Positions 37,162-46,871 are shown, counted from the first letter of the stretch. The stretch: DNA of 64,000 nt from Shouchella oshimensis (GCF_002019765.1 NZ_KV917380.1:1168707-1232706); one strand, 5' to 3'. Notes: generated by a model not told the origin, from the sequence alone. Program-made: numbers and translations.

Positions 37162-37989
37162 TTATTCAAAATCAATATCAGGAAGTTGAGTGACATCATA
37201 GCCATCAAAAAACTCTTCAGACAGTGATGTAGCTGTTCCATCCTCGATTAGCTGCGTAATGGCATCGTTTATCGCTTCAAGTAAAAGAGGCTCGTTTTTA
37301 GCAAGCATAATACCTTGCTCGCTTGGATCGTAAAAGAGCGTCGGATGTACTTGAACATCTATATCTGTTAGATGATTAACTGTAATGGATTGAAGGTAAT
37401 AATCGTTTAGAATAACGTCTCCTTGACCATTCTCAACGGCTCTTAAATAGACGTCATTTGTGACATTATCAAAGAACTTTGGCGTTGCGCCGTATTCTTC
37501 AGCTTTTTGCATATAGGTCGTATTCATTGCTCCTAGCGCAATTTTTCCATCTAAGTCTTCCAACGTTTCAATTCCAGACAGATCTTCTTCACGAACAATG
37601 GCACTTCCGAACGAGTATTTATACGGAGTAGAAAAATCAAAGTTTTGTTCACGCTCATCTGTTTTTGTAAGACTATTGGCTGCAATATGAACACGGCCAC
37701 TATTTAAGGCCTGTGTCATTGTATCTACTCCAATTTCCTCAAATTCAACTTCAACATCAAGGATGGAAGCAATTTCCTTAACCAGTTCCACTTCATAACC
37801 AGTCAATTGATCATCTTCCGAATGGTAAGAAGTCGGAAACAAAGTACCAGCCGTAGCAACTGTCATCGTTCCCGATTCTTGAATGGCATTCCAAGCTGTG
37901 TTTTCAGATGCTATATTGTCTTCATTTGATCCGCAAGCGGTAAGGAAAACCGTCGCAATCAAAGAAGGAAAAATAAGTTTTTTAATCAT
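37162..37989 (-). CDS. Amino-acid ABC transporter binding lipoprotein
   Basis: A 275-residue type-3 periplasmic-binding lipoprotein. Signal peptide ends LTAC (C19) and a short acidic linker follows. TGYEVELVKEIASILDVEVEFEEIG-type core (read at about 65-90) and AANSLTKTDERE are typical of polar amino-acid binding proteins such as TcyA. The start at 37989 has AGGGGGAA upstream; the frame extends further but without a signal peptide. First gene of the two-gene unit. Confidence 0.9.
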   Translation of the reverse strand: MIKKLIFPSLIATVFLTACGSNEDNIASENTAWNAIQESGTMTVATAGTLFPTSYHSEDDQLTGYEVELVKEIASILDVEVEFEEIGVDTMTQALNSGRVHIAANSLTKTDEREQNFDFSTPYKYSFGSAIVREEDLSGIETLEDLDGKIALGAMNTTYMQKAEEYGATPKFFDNVTNDVYLRAVENGQGDVILNDYYLQSITVNHLTDIDVQVHPTLFYDPSEQGIMLAKNEPLLLEAINDAITQLIEDGTATSLSEEFFDGYDVTQLPDIDFE

Positions 37990-38096
37990 CGTAATTCCCC
38001 CTAATTCTATGTCCTTTGTAAGTATGCAACGAAAGTATAAAACAATCAAGTTGAAAACAGTTTCTTCTATTATAAAAGAAAGCACTTTTAACAGTT

Positions 38097-38118
38097 TTGT
38101 CGCAACGAGTGCGACGAA
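38097..38118 (+). promoter_or_regulatory. Putative MtlR operator
   Basis: TTGTCGCA-ACGAG-TGCGACGA is an inverted repeat (7 of 8 pairs) similar to the MtlR site known from Bacillus and Geobacillus (TTGNCACA half-sites). It lies 18 bases upstream of the -35 box of mtlA, the usual place for an activator. A weak catabolite-like site (TGAAAACAGTTTCT, 38052-38065) is nearby but has the wrong centre. Confidence 0.6.
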
Positions 38119-38135
38119 ATTGTATTTTCCTTTTC

Positions 38136-38164
38136 TTGAAGGGCAAGCTATTCGTGGATACAAT
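38136..38164 (+). promoter_or_regulatory. Sigma-A promoter of mtlA
   Basis: TTGAAG, exact 17-base spacer, TACAAT, about 37 bases before the mtlA ATG. Confidence 0.7.
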
Positions 38165-38200
38165 GCAAGTAAAGTACTTACTTGAATAGGAGGAACGAAT

Positions 38201-39922
38201 ATGACCGAGAAAAAAAGCATCCGATCCCGTGTACAACGATTCGGAAGTAATTTAAGCAGCATGATCATGCCAAACATTGGCGCGTTTATTGCTTTTGGTA
38301 CTATCACAGCTATTAATGCATTCTTCTTTATACAAACTTTAGATAACATGGTTGTACCAATGATCTACTACTTGCTACCACTACTAATTGCTTATACAGG
38401 TGGTAAGTTAGTTCATGATATGCGCGGTGGTGTAGTAGGGGCAACCGCAGTAATGGGTGTCATTGCCGCTGTACCAGACGCACCAATGTTTATTGGAGCA
38501 ATGATTATGGGGCCACTTGGTGGTTATGCCATTAAAAAGTTTGACCAATTGGTTGATGGGAAGATTAGACAAGGGTTTGAAATGCTTGTTAACAACTTCT
38601 CGGCTGGATTAATTGGTGCTGCTTTAGCAGTAATAGGATCACTCCTTGTAGCACCAATTGTAAAAGGACTGACAAGTGCGCTAGGAGCAGGGGCAGATTT
38701 TCTTATCTCTACTGGCTTATTACCGCTTGTAAGTATTATTATTGAGCCAGCAAAAATCTTGTTCTTAAACAATGCCATCAATCATGGCGTGCTCGTACCT
38801 TTAGCAGCAACACAATTTGAAACTCTTGGTAAATCAATCTTTTACTTATTAGAAGCTAACCCTGGTCCAGGTTTAGGTATTTTACTAGCGTTTATGATAT
38901 TTGGTAAAGGTGTTGCTCGAGGCTCTGCATATGGAGCTGGTATCATTCATTTTATTGGTGGTATTCATGAAATTTACTTCCCTTATGTATTAATGAAACC
39001 ATTAATGTTTCTCGCCGTCATCTTTGGTGGTGCATCTGGAGTATTTGTATTTAACCTCTTCCAAGTTGGTTTAGTTGCTCCAGCTTCACCAGGAAGTATT
39101 ATTCCAATCATGGCTTTAACAGCACAGGGAGATTATCTAGGTGTTATTTTAGGAGTCTTAGTGGCGACGGTTGTTTCCTTTGTAATTGCTTCTCTTATCC
39201 TCCGCTTCGACAAAAAAGGCGAGGAAGACAATATTGAGGAAGCACAAGCAAAGATGCAAGATATGAAAGGTAAGAAATCTTCTGTTGTTTCAACAAGCGG
39301 TTCAAAAACAGGAAATGGATACGAAAACGTTTCATCTATCATCTTCGCATGTGATGCTGGTATGGGTTCGAGTGCAATGGGTGCGTCCATTATGAAAGAT
39401 CGCGTGAAGAAAGCAGGAATTGAAGGCGTGTCGGTTTCGAATACGTCCATTAGCAATATTCCAGATAGTGCCGATCTTGTGATTACCCATAAGGATCTTA
39501 CCGAGCGTGCTAAGCAAAAGAATCCATCTGCTATACACGTATCTGTGGATAATTTTATGAATAGCCCACGCTATAATGAAATTATTGAAGATTTAAAAGG
39601 TGGTCAATCGATAGAGGAGCCTGTTTCATCAGAAGCGACAAAAGAAGAAGTTGATAAAATTATCTTTGCGTGTGATGCCGGAATGGGGTCAAGTGCAATG
39701 GGTGCCTCTTTATTAAAAAATAAGTTTAAGAAGGCGAATATTGAGGGTATTCATATATCTAATACAGCAATTAATTCTATTCCGTCGGATGCTGACATTG
39801 TGATTACCCATAAAGACTTAACGGAGCGTGCAAAACAAAAACAGCCAAACGCTGAACACATTTCCGTGGAAAACTTCATGAACAGTCCGAAGTATGATGA
39901 GTTAATTGAACGCTTGAAATAA
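38201..39922 (+). CDS. mtlA: Mannitol PTS EIICB with two tandem IIB domains
   Basis: The mannitol permease MtlA, 573 residues, about 100 longer than usual. The IIC membrane domain covers about 1-345 (GIIHFIGGIHEIYFPYVLMK is the sugar-binding loop region). It is followed by two IIB domains: IIB-1 about 377-466 with phospho-cysteine C384, and IIB-2 about 484-573 with C491, each in FACDAGMGSSAMGAS. The repeat period is 107 residues and the copies are roughly two-thirds identical, so the duplication is old and both seem active. Mannitol enters as mannitol 1-phosphate. First gene of mtlA-R-F-D, under an MtlR-type operator. Confidence 0.96.
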   Translation: MTEKKSIRSRVQRFGSNLSSMIMPNIGAFIAFGTITAINAFFFIQTLDNMVVPMIYYLLPLLIAYTGGKLVHDMRGGVVGATAVMGVIAAVPDAPMFIGAMIMGPLGGYAIKKFDQLVDGKIRQGFEMLVNNFSAGLIGAALAVIGSLLVAPIVKGLTSALGAGADFLISTGLLPLVSIIIEPAKILFLNNAINHGVLVPLAATQFETLGKSIFYLLEANPGPGLGILLAFMIFGKGVARGSAYGAGIIHFIGGIHEIYFPYVLMKPLMFLAVIFGGASGVFVFNLFQVGLVAPASPGSIIPIMALTAQGDYLGVILGVLVATVVSFVIASLILRFDKKGEEDNIEEAQAKMQDMKGKKSSVVSTSGSKTGNGYENVSSIIFACDAGMGSSAMGASIMKDRVKKAGIEGVSVSNTSISNIPDSADLVITHKDLTERAKQKNPSAIHVSVDNFMNSPRYNEIIEDLKGGQSIEEPVSSEATKEEVDKIIFACDAGMGSSAMGASLLKNKFKKANIEGIHISNTAINSIPSDADIVITHKDLTERAKQKQPNAEHISVENFMNSPKYDELIERLK

Positions 39923-39926
39923 AAAA

Positions 39927-39953
39927 TAGCATCCCTAACTCTAGGGGTGCTTC
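39927..39953 (+). terminator. Weak terminator-like hairpin between mtlA and mtlR
   Basis: AGCATCCCT/AGGGGTGCT with one wobble pair, followed only by TTCC. It may attenuate rather than end transcription before mtlR. Confidence 0.4.
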
Positions 39954-39977
39954 CTGCTGTAATTGGAGGTTTTTATT

Positions 39978-42044
39978 GTGTTCTTAACGGCGAGAGAGCG
40001 TATTCTCATAAAAACGCTTCTGGATCATGAACTGGGATTGAGTATAAAAGAACTAGCGGATATAGCTTCGGTTAGTCTCCGTACCGTTCAACGTGATTTA
40101 AAGGACGTTGAAAATACGCTTAGAACAAATGAATTGACGTTACAACGAAAGCCGCATGTCAGGATACTTGGCAAATTAGATGCGAAACAAAAGCTTGCAA
40201 ATAAATTAGCGGATAATAAACAAGAGCATTTAACGGCAGAAGAGCGAGTGAGTCTACTCATTGCGACCTTATTGGATGCAAAAGAACCAGTAAAGCTTTA
40301 TGCCCTTGCAAAAGAGTTAGACGTTGCCGTAGCAACTGTCAGTTCTGACTTATATAAGGCGAGTGAATGGCTTGAACATTTTGGGATTGATCTTGTGCGA
40401 AAAAGAGGGTTTGGGGTTGAAGCAATTGGAACCGAAACGTCTATTCGACGAGCAATGTCGGCTGTTCTTTCAGAGCATTTAACGGAAGAAACGTTTTACC
40501 ACGCTGTTTTCTCTGAAGAGTTACAGCAAGAAGTAGCGAATCGCTTGCTTCATTTCGTTGATCTAGGGACAATACGAAACGTCCAGAAAACATTAACACA
40601 ACTTCATGCCGAAGCTTTAGAGCGACTAACCGACCAATCGTATATTGCTCTTGTTGTCCATATTACGTTAGCAATCGAGCGTATCCGTCAAGGTGAAAAG
40701 ATTCAAATGGACGCTACCCAGCTAGAAGTGCTTCAACGAGAAAAAGACGTGTTGCCGTTAGCGCAGAGCTTGGCAAAAGCACTTGAGAAGACGTTTCACA
40801 TTCATATTCCAAAAGAAGAAGTCGGCTATTTAGTTATGCATTTACGAGGAACAAGAACATCTCAACCAATTGAAGAAACATTTATTAAAGGGAACCCTGA
40901 GCTGTCTTATCGGGTAAAAGCGCTTATAAGAGAAATGGAAGAGGCATTGCGTATTTCTTTTAGCGATCCTTCGTTTTTTCAAGGTCTTCTTGCACATTTA
41001 AGACCAACCATTTATCGAGTTGAGCAGCATATGAAAATACACAATCCGCTTCTCGACAAAATTAAAGCAGACTACGGACCCCTTTTCAATGTAACAAAAG
41101 AAAAAGCAGGAAAAGTGTTTTCACCAATTGAGCTACCAGATGAAGAAATTGGTTTTTTAACGTTACATTTCGGTGCAGTCATTACAAGAAATCGTAACCG
41201 TGGACCCATTCGTGCACTTGTTGTCTGTTCAAGCGGAATAGGATCAGCACGTATGCTTTCTAGTCGAATTCGGGATGTATTTCCTGAAGTGCAATCAATT
41301 ACGTTAGCCTCACTATTAGATTTAAACCAATATGATCCTCATTCCTTTGATCTATTTTTGTCTACGGTTCGTATTAATGAGCGGAAGCGTCAAGCCATCC
41401 ATGTAAGTCCTGTTTTAACAGACAATGAAGTGAAGATGATTCGAACGTCTTTAGATCGACAACATGAACAACCGCCAATGGTAACCGTTCCTTCAGTAAG
41501 AGAACTACAGACACCTGTAACGATGAAAGACATTACAACAATGAGCTTGTTTATGGAGCAAGTTCTTGATTCTGTGTTTCATTGTCAAATTGACATCATT
41601 GAGGGCGGTCTTGATAACGTCATTAAGGATCTTGAAAAAAAAGAGAAACTAAAAAGACATGACGAGGTGCTTAAGGCTTTAAGGGAGCGAGAGGAACTTG
41701 GAGGATTAGCAATTCCAAATGCGGGTATGGCTTTATATCACACACGTACAGAAGATATAGTTGCGCCTGTTTTTGGGATACTAACATTAAACCGATCCAC
41801 ATCTGTGTTATCAATGGCAGGAGAAAAAGAAGACATTGCTAGAGTGATTTTGATGCTGGCGCCTCTTGATTTAACTGAGCAACAGCTTGCTTACATGAGT
41901 TACTTAAGTATCTTGTTAATTGAATCCGAAGAACAAACGAAAATCTTTAAAGAAGAAACCATTTCAAGTATCCAATCGTTGCTTGAAGAAAAAAGTAAAT
42001 CATTCTTAATTCGATATATTAACGAAGGAGTCGATACACTATGA
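39978..42044 (+). CDS. mtlR: PRD-type transcriptional activator MtlR
   Basis: A 688-residue activator. GTG 39978 fits the GGAGGT site; a TTG 15 bases earlier does not. Domains in order: DNA-binding helices (LTARERILIKTLL, VSLRTVQRDLKDVE), a second winged helix near 85-150, two PRD domains (about 170-385) that receive regulatory phosphates, a IIB-Gat-like domain with C417 in VCSSGIGSARM, and a IIA-like domain (about 535-688). In Geobacillus and B. subtilis MtlR activates mtl genes when dephosphorylated at the IIB-like part. It overlaps mtlF by four bases. Confidence 0.95.
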   Translation: MFLTARERILIKTLLDHELGLSIKELADIASVSLRTVQRDLKDVENTLRTNELTLQRKPHVRILGKLDAKQKLANKLADNKQEHLTAEERVSLLIATLLDAKEPVKLYALAKELDVAVATVSSDLYKASEWLEHFGIDLVRKRGFGVEAIGTETSIRRAMSAVLSEHLTEETFYHAVFSEELQQEVANRLLHFVDLGTIRNVQKTLTQLHAEALERLTDQSYIALVVHITLAIERIRQGEKIQMDATQLEVLQREKDVLPLAQSLAKALEKTFHIHIPKEEVGYLVMHLRGTRTSQPIEETFIKGNPELSYRVKALIREMEEALRISFSDPSFFQGLLAHLRPTIYRVEQHMKIHNPLLDKIKADYGPLFNVTKEKAGKVFSPIELPDEEIGFLTLHFGAVITRNRNRGPIRALVVCSSGIGSARMLSSRIRDVFPEVQSITLASLLDLNQYDPHSFDLFLSTVRINERKRQAIHVSPVLTDNEVKMIRTSLDRQHEQPPMVTVPSVRELQTPVTMKDITTMSLFMEQVLDSVFHCQIDIIEGGLDNVIKDLEKKEKLKRHDEVLKALREREELGGLAIPNAGMALYHTRTEDIVAPVFGILTLNRSTSVLSMAGEKEDIARVILMLAPLDLTEQQLAYMSYLSILLIESEEQTKIFKEETISSIQSLLEEKSKSFLIRYINEGVDTL

Positions 42045-42472
42045 GTATTTTAAAAGAAGAAAACATCCGTTTACACGTGAACGTAAGCTCTAAAGAAGAG
42101 GCCATTCGTCAAGCTGGAGAAATTTTAGCTGAACAAGGTTACATTAGTGAAACATACATTGATAAAATGTTTGAACGTGAAGAGGTAACGTCTACGTACA
42201 TGGGAAATTTACTTGCAATACCTCACGGGACAGAAGATGCTCGAGATGAAGTTCGTTCTTCTGGGTTATCCATTCAGCTATTAGAGGAAGAAATGGATTG
42301 GAACGGAAATCCTGTACAGTTAGTAATCGGTATTGCTGGAAAAGGAGACGAGCATTTAGCTATTCTTTCTCAGATCGCCATTGCTTGCTCGGAAGAAGAA
42401 AATGTTCGAGAACTACTTAAAGCGAAATCTGAAAAAGACGTACTTGATTTTTTCTCTGAGGTTGCTGAATAA
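42041..42472 (+). CDS. mtlF: Mannitol-specific PTS EIIA component
   Basis: A 143-residue soluble EIIA that passes phosphate from HPr to MtlA. The phosphorylated histidine is H62 in LLAIPHGTEDA. It overlaps mtlR by four bases and mtlD by one (TAATG), so expression is tightly linked. With two IIB domains in MtlA, this single EIIA would have two acceptor sites per permease chain. Confidence 0.96.
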   Translation: MSILKEENIRLHVNVSSKEEAIRQAGEILAEQGYISETYIDKMFEREEVTSTYMGNLLAIPHGTEDARDEVRSSGLSIQLLEEEMDWNGNPVQLVIGIAGKGDEHLAILSQIAIACSEEENVRELLKAKSEKDVLDFFSEVAE

Positions 42473-43602
42473 TGAAGGCTGTTCATTTCGGGGCAGGAAA
42501 CATTGGTAGAGGCTTTATTGGTGCTTTGTTAGCTGATGCTGGCTACCACGTACAATTTGTTGATGTGAATGATACCGTTATTCAAGCATTAAATGAGCGT
42601 GGTAGTTATACCGTTCATGTTGTTGGAGAAGAGCATACGACGTTTACTGTGGACAATGTGTCCGGAATCAACAGTAAAGAAAACGAAGGTGCTGTAATAG
42701 AAGCGATTCAAGATGCTGATGTGATTACAACAGCTGTAGGACCGCATATTTTGCCAATGCTTGCTAGCACAATTGCCAAAGGGTTGCTTGCGCGTAAAGG
42801 GGTAAAGCCGGTTAATATTATTGCTTGTGAAAATGCGATTCGCGCTACGTCGCAGCTGAAAGAAGCGGTCATCGAAAAGCTAGGTCAAGCTGAATGGGAA
42901 ACGATTCAAGAATACACAGGCTTTGCGGATGCTGCTGTAGATCGTATTGTACCAAATGTACAGTCTGACGACCTTTTAGCTGTCACAGTGGAACCATTTT
43001 TTGAATGGGTGGTGGAGGAGCCGTCATTAATAGGTGATCCTGTATCACTAGGTGAAGCGAAACTGGTTGAAGATTTAGCTCCTTTTATCGAACGAAAACT
43101 GTTTACAGTCAACACAGGACATGCTGTAGCTTCTTATGCAGGATTTCGAGCAGGGATTGAAACGATTAAAGAGGCATTAGCGAGTGATTATATTAAACAT
43201 CGTGTACGCGGGGCTTTGAATGAAACAAAAGCCATTCTTGTTGACGATCATGGATTTGACCCTGATGAACAGGAAGCATATATTGATAAAATTATTACGC
43301 GATTTGAAAATCCTTATTTAGAGGATAAAGTTCAGCGCGTCGGTCGAGGTCCTATTCGTAAATTAGGAGTAAAGGATCGTTTAGTCAAACCAGCAAAGGC
43401 ATTAGCGGAAAAAGGCTTGCATCCTGAATCACTTGTAGAAACGATTGATGACGCTCTACACTTTTATGATGAAACAGATGAGGAAAGTGTAAAGCTTAAA
43501 CAGCTCATTGAGGAAAAAGGGAAAATCGGGGCATTTACAAGTATAACGGGCATCGAAGACTCACATCCTCTTGTTGAATTACTACGAAAACGACATGAAT
43601 AA
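42472..43602 (+). CDS. mtlD: Mannitol-1-phosphate 5-dehydrogenase
   Basis: A 376-residue NAD-dependent long-chain polyol dehydrogenase converting mannitol 1-phosphate to fructose 6-phosphate. The NAD-binding motif HFGAGNIGRGFIG is at the N-terminus, and KLFTVNTGHAVASYAG holds the catalytic lysine region. Last gene of the mtl operon; repeat copy 3 starts six bases after its stop. Confidence 0.97.
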   Translation: MKAVHFGAGNIGRGFIGALLADAGYHVQFVDVNDTVIQALNERGSYTVHVVGEEHTTFTVDNVSGINSKENEGAVIEAIQDADVITTAVGPHILPMLASTIAKGLLARKGVKPVNIIACENAIRATSQLKEAVIEKLGQAEWETIQEYTGFADAAVDRIVPNVQSDDLLAVTVEPFFEWVVEEPSLIGDPVSLGEAKLVEDLAPFIERKLFTVNTGHAVASYAGFRAGIETIKEALASDYIKHRVRGALNETKAILVDDHGFDPDEQEAYIDKIITRFENPYLEDKVQRVGRGPIRKLGVKDRLVKPAKALAEKGLHPESLVETIDDALHFYDETDEESVKLKQLIEEKGKIGAFTSITGIEDSHPLVELLRKRHE

Positions 43603-43608
43603 AGAGAA

Positions 43609-43883
43609 GAGGCTGGGACAAAAGTAGATAGACAGACCAAAATGACGAACATTCCTGAAAATAGGAACGTTCGTCGTTTGTTTTCTATGAAAATGAGCGG
43701 ATGGAGAATCCGAAGACTCCTGGGGGATCAGCACGTGTCTGAAGACTCTGGAGTGGCGGTTTTCCATGGAGGAGGCTGAGGCCGTGTCCCCGGAAAGCGA
43801 AGGATTCTCCTGTAGCGGTGCTACTCAGCATATTTTAGACTATTCGTCTTTTCAAATACTACTTTCAGTTATGTCCCAGCCTC
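43609..43883 (+). repeat. Repeat element copy 3 (275 bp)
   Basis: Same length and orientation as copy 2, with 12-bp terminal inverted repeats GAGGCTGGGACA/TGTCCCAGCCTC and the same internal hairpins. It begins six bases after mtlD and ends six bases before the stop of the convergent yumC. Copies 2 and 3 therefore bracket the amino-acid ABC genes plus the mtl operon as direct repeats. Confidence 0.95.
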
Positions 43884-43889
43884 TCCTTC

Positions 43890-44885
43890 TTATTCAAAAA
43901 GGCTTGTTGAGTGACCAGGGAAGACACGGGCTTTTGGATCAATATAAACTTTTGCGTTGTTTACAGCTGTTGGGGCTTCACCAAAACCAGTAGCAATGAG
44001 TTTTACTTTTCCGTCGTACGTACTCACATCACCAGCAGCGTAAACCCCTTCAATCGTTGTTTCCATTTTGGAATTCACTTTAATTGCATTTTTATGAATG
44101 TCTAAACCCCATTCTTTAATTGGGCCTAGGCTAGAAACAAAGCCAAATGTGACAACAACATCGTCTACATGAATGGTTTCAGTTTCTTCTCCTTTTACTT
44201 TCGTGAATGTAAGTGATTCAACGCGTTCACCGTTACCATGAAGTGCTGTTGTTTCAAATGGAGTTAACAAACGCACTTTCGACTTCTTCAGTAATTCGAC
44301 GCTATGTTCGTGAGCGCGGAACTCATCACGTCGGTGTACAAGGGTTACCTCTTTTGCAATTGGCTCAAGCATGAGTGCCCAGTCAACAGCAGAGTCGCCA
44401 CCGCCAATTACAACAACGCGTTTTCCAGTAAACGCGCTTAAATCACGTATGAAATAATGAATATTTTTATCTTCATATTGCTCAGCATCTGCTACTTTTA
44501 GTTTCCTCGGAGCAAAAGCACCAGCACCAGCTGTAATTAACACCGCTTTAGTTGCATGAGATTGCTTATTTGTGGTTAATGTAAATGTATCGTCCTGTTC
44601 CTTTACCAATGTTTGAACAGCTTCCTCTAATGCAAGTGTAGGATTGAATTGTTGGGCTTGAGCAGTTAACTGATCAACAAGGTCCTGCGCTTTTACATTT
44701 GGAAAACCTGCCACATCATAAATATATTTATCTGGATACAGTGCTGAAAGTTGACCACCTAGTTGAGGCATACTTTCAACAACTTTTACTTTCATTTGAC
44801 GCATACCTGCGTAGAAGGCAGCAAATAGTCCGGCTGGACCACCGCCGATAATCGTTAAATCATACAAATCTTCTCTTTCTTCCAA
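43890..44885 (-). CDS. yumC: Ferredoxin--NADP reductase type 2 (YumC)
   Basis: A 331-residue thioredoxin-reductase-like flavoprotein without the redox CxxC, as in the type 2 ferredoxin-NADP+ reductases. FAD motif [21 protein letters not shown] motif [14 protein letters not shown] and C-terminal [15 protein letters not shown] are all present. TTG 44885 is the likely start, with GGGGGTG at proper distance; the frame is open to an ATG at 44930 without a site. It supplies reduced ferredoxin or flavodoxin. Confidence 0.95.
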   Translation of the reverse strand: MEEREDLYDLTIIGGGPAGLFAAFYAGMRQMKVKVVESMPQLGGQLSALYPDKYIYDVAGFPNVKAQDLVDQLTAQAQQFNPTLALEEAVQTLVKEQDDTFTLTTNKQSHATKAVLITAGAGAFAPRKLKVADAEQYEDKNIHYFIRDLSAFTGKRVVVIGGGDSAVDWALMLEPIAKEVTLVHRRDEFRAHEHSVELLKKSKVRLLTPFETTALHGNGERVESLTFTKVKGEETETIHVDDVVVTFGFVSSLGPIKEWGLDIHKNAIKVNSKMETTIEGVYAAGDVSTYDGKVKLIATGFGEAPTAVNNAKVYIDPKARVFPGHSTSLFE

Positions 44886-45135
44886 TGTGTTACACCCCCG
44901 ACTGAATTGAGATCCTTTCTCATTATACATGGAGGAAGAAACAAATACAAAGGACAGGAATGAAAGATAATTTTTTTGTATATTGGAGTTGAATTTTGAA
45001 GAAAAAACGAATATTATTAGAGTGTTGGATTATATGACGATTCTATGAAATTCCTTTGTTGTGAATAAGAACGTGAAATTTCTCACAAACATTAACGCCA
45101 TAAGAAATAAAATACTAAATTGGAAGTGATTTGAA

Positions 45136-46338
45136 GTGAACAAAGCAAAGATCGTTATCGCAGGTGCTGGATATGGTGGAATGAATACCGCTGTAGCGTT
45201 GTCAAAAAAATTAGGGCACAACGAAGCATCCATTACACTTGTTAATAAGCACGACTACCATTATCAAACAACGTGGTTGCATGAACCAGCAGCGGGAACA
45301 ATGGACCCAGACCGTACTCGAGTTAAGATTTCCGATGTCTTAAATACAAACAAAGTGAATTTCGTTCAAGATGAAGTACTAGAAATTAAAACAGACAACA
45401 AAAAAGTGATGCTTAAAGATGGTGAGCTAGATTACGACTATTTAGTTGTATCGTTAGGTGCAGTATCAGAAACATTTGGAATTCCAGGTGTTCATGAGCA
45501 TGCCTTTACAAAATGGACGTTAAACGGCGCGCGTCAAGTGAAAGATCACATTGATGCCCAGTTCGCTAACTATAACAACACAGCTGATCCTCATGAAGGC
45601 ATGTTAACATTTGTAGTAGCTGGCGCTGGCTTTACAGGTATTGAATTTATCGGTGAATTATCTGAGCGTATTCCAGAGCTGTGTAAAAAATATGATGTAC
45701 CACGTGAAAAAGTTCGTTTATTCGTAGTGGAAGCAGCTCCAAGTGCCCTTCCTGGTTTTGATCCAGAGCTTGTTGAATACGGAATGAACTTGCTTGAAAG
45801 TCGTGGCGTTGAGTTCAAAATTAACACACCTATTAAAGAAGTTACAGCATCAGGTGTTATCGTTGGAGAAGGCGAAGAGATTAAATCTGAGACAATCGTG
45901 TGGGCGACAGGAGTTCGCGGAAATCCAGTTATTGATCAATCAGGTTTTGAAGCGAATCGCGGACGTATTAAAGTGGAGCCGGATTTACGTGCACCAGGCT
46001 TTGATGATGTCTTCGTAATCGGTGACTGTGCGCTGATTATTAATGAAGAAATAAACCGTCCTTACCCGCCGACAGCACAAATTGCCATGCAAATGGCTAA
46101 AACATGTGCGAATAACATCGTAACACTTAACAAAGGTGGTTCAAACCTTGAGAGCTTTAAGCCAGATATAAAAGGTACTGTAGCTTCTCTTGGTGGAAAA
46201 GAAGCAATTGGTGTTGTTGGTTCGAAGAAAATTTACGGTGGAACAGCGAACTTCATGAAAAAAATGATTGATAACCGTGCCTTATTCATTCTTGGTGGAC
46301 CAATGCTTACCCTTAAAAAAGGAAAGTTCCCTCTATAA
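45136..46338 (+). CDS. yumB: Type II NADH dehydrogenase YumB
   Basis: A 400-residue NDH-2 with FAD motif [20 protein letters not shown] motif [17 protein letters not shown] and second FAD block [12 protein letters not shown]. The C-terminus ends in a hydrophobic/basic stretch likely to anchor it on the membrane. Starts at GTG 45136. Divergent from yumC, as in B. subtilis. It is longer than YutJ, and both may feed menaquinone. Confidence 0.94.
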   Translation: MNKAKIVIAGAGYGGMNTAVALSKKLGHNEASITLVNKHDYHYQTTWLHEPAAGTMDPDRTRVKISDVLNTNKVNFVQDEVLEIKTDNKKVMLKDGELDYDYLVVSLGAVSETFGIPGVHEHAFTKWTLNGARQVKDHIDAQFANYNNTADPHEGMLTFVVAGAGFTGIEFIGELSERIPELCKKYDVPREKVRLFVVEAAPSALPGFDPELVEYGMNLLESRGVEFKINTPIKEVTASGVIVGEGEEIKSETIVWATGVRGNPVIDQSGFEANRGRIKVEPDLRAPGFDDVFVIGDCALIINEEINRPYPPTAQIAMQMAKTCANNIVTLNKGGSNLESFKPDIKGTVASLGGKEAIGVVGSKKIYGGTANFMKKMIDNRALFILGGPMLTLKKGKFPL

Positions 46339-46356
46339 AATGGATTTGAGGATTAT

Positions 46357-46394
46357 TAAAAAACAGTATGGCGAATAAGCCTTACTGTTTTTTC
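46357..46394 (+). terminator. Intrinsic terminator after yumB
   Basis: AAAAAACAGTA/TACTGTTTTTT-like arms with an inner GGC/GCC pair and following T tract. Confidence 0.8.
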
Positions 46395-46459
46395 ATGAGT
46401 GTAGATTCATATTGACTTTAGGAAGCGCTTTTTCGTACACTGAGAGGGGAGGATGGACA

Positions 46460-46786
46460 ATGGAAGGTTTACATATTTTACAATTAATTGTATCAATTAT
46501 ACTGTTTTTTATTTTATTTGCCGGAATTGGCTTTCTATTAAATATGGTATTACGATTAACATGGATTATGGCATTTGTATACCCAATCGTTGTACTGCTC
46601 ATTGTGAACAGAGCACCTTATGGAGCATTTATTCAACAGCCTGGGGAGGCATTTACACAGCTATTCGAGCGATTATCGTCTCTATATGTTGCAGACATCA
46701 TTGTGTTAACGAGTGGTTTTTTAGGTGCTATTGCCGCTGGGATAATAATGAAATTACTAAGAAAAGCAGGCTATCAAATGTTTTAA
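46460..46786 (+). CDS. yuiB: YuiB-like membrane protein
   Basis: A 108-residue membrane protein with about three helices: an N-terminal pair (about 5-50) and a C-terminal helix. LNMVLRLTWIMAFVYPIVVLL is very hydrophobic and matches YuiB. GGGGAGG is spaced properly before ATG 46460; a frame extension to 46412 lacks support. Function unknown. Confidence 0.82.
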   Translation: MEGLHILQLIVSIILFFILFAGIGFLLNMVLRLTWIMAFVYPIVVLLIVNRAPYGAFIQQPGEAFTQLFERLSSLYVADIIVLTSGFLGAIAAGIIMKLLRKAGYQMF

Positions 46787-46818
46787 AACAGACTAACACA
46801 AATGGTCTGTTTTTTTTT
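46786..46818 (+). terminator. Intrinsic terminator after yuiB
   Basis: ACAGAC/GTCTGT stem followed by nine T, just after the yuiB stop. Confidence 0.85.
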
Positions 46819-46871
46819 GCATAATGTTCTCTCTACTGGAAAAGCTGTAGTAGAGGAGTGTGAAATGAAGC

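Noticed and set aside
38052-38065. Catabolite-response (cre) site before mtlA
   Set aside because: Outer bases fit, but the central CG, the most conserved part, is missing.
36191-43883. True composite transposon
   Set aside because: No transposase gene and no clear target-site duplication at the outer ends, so only recombination-based mobility is proposed.
44931-45135. Search for a small gene or RNA between yumC and yumB
   Set aside because: Only AT-rich divergent promoter sequence is seen; no frame with a ribosome site and no stable stem.
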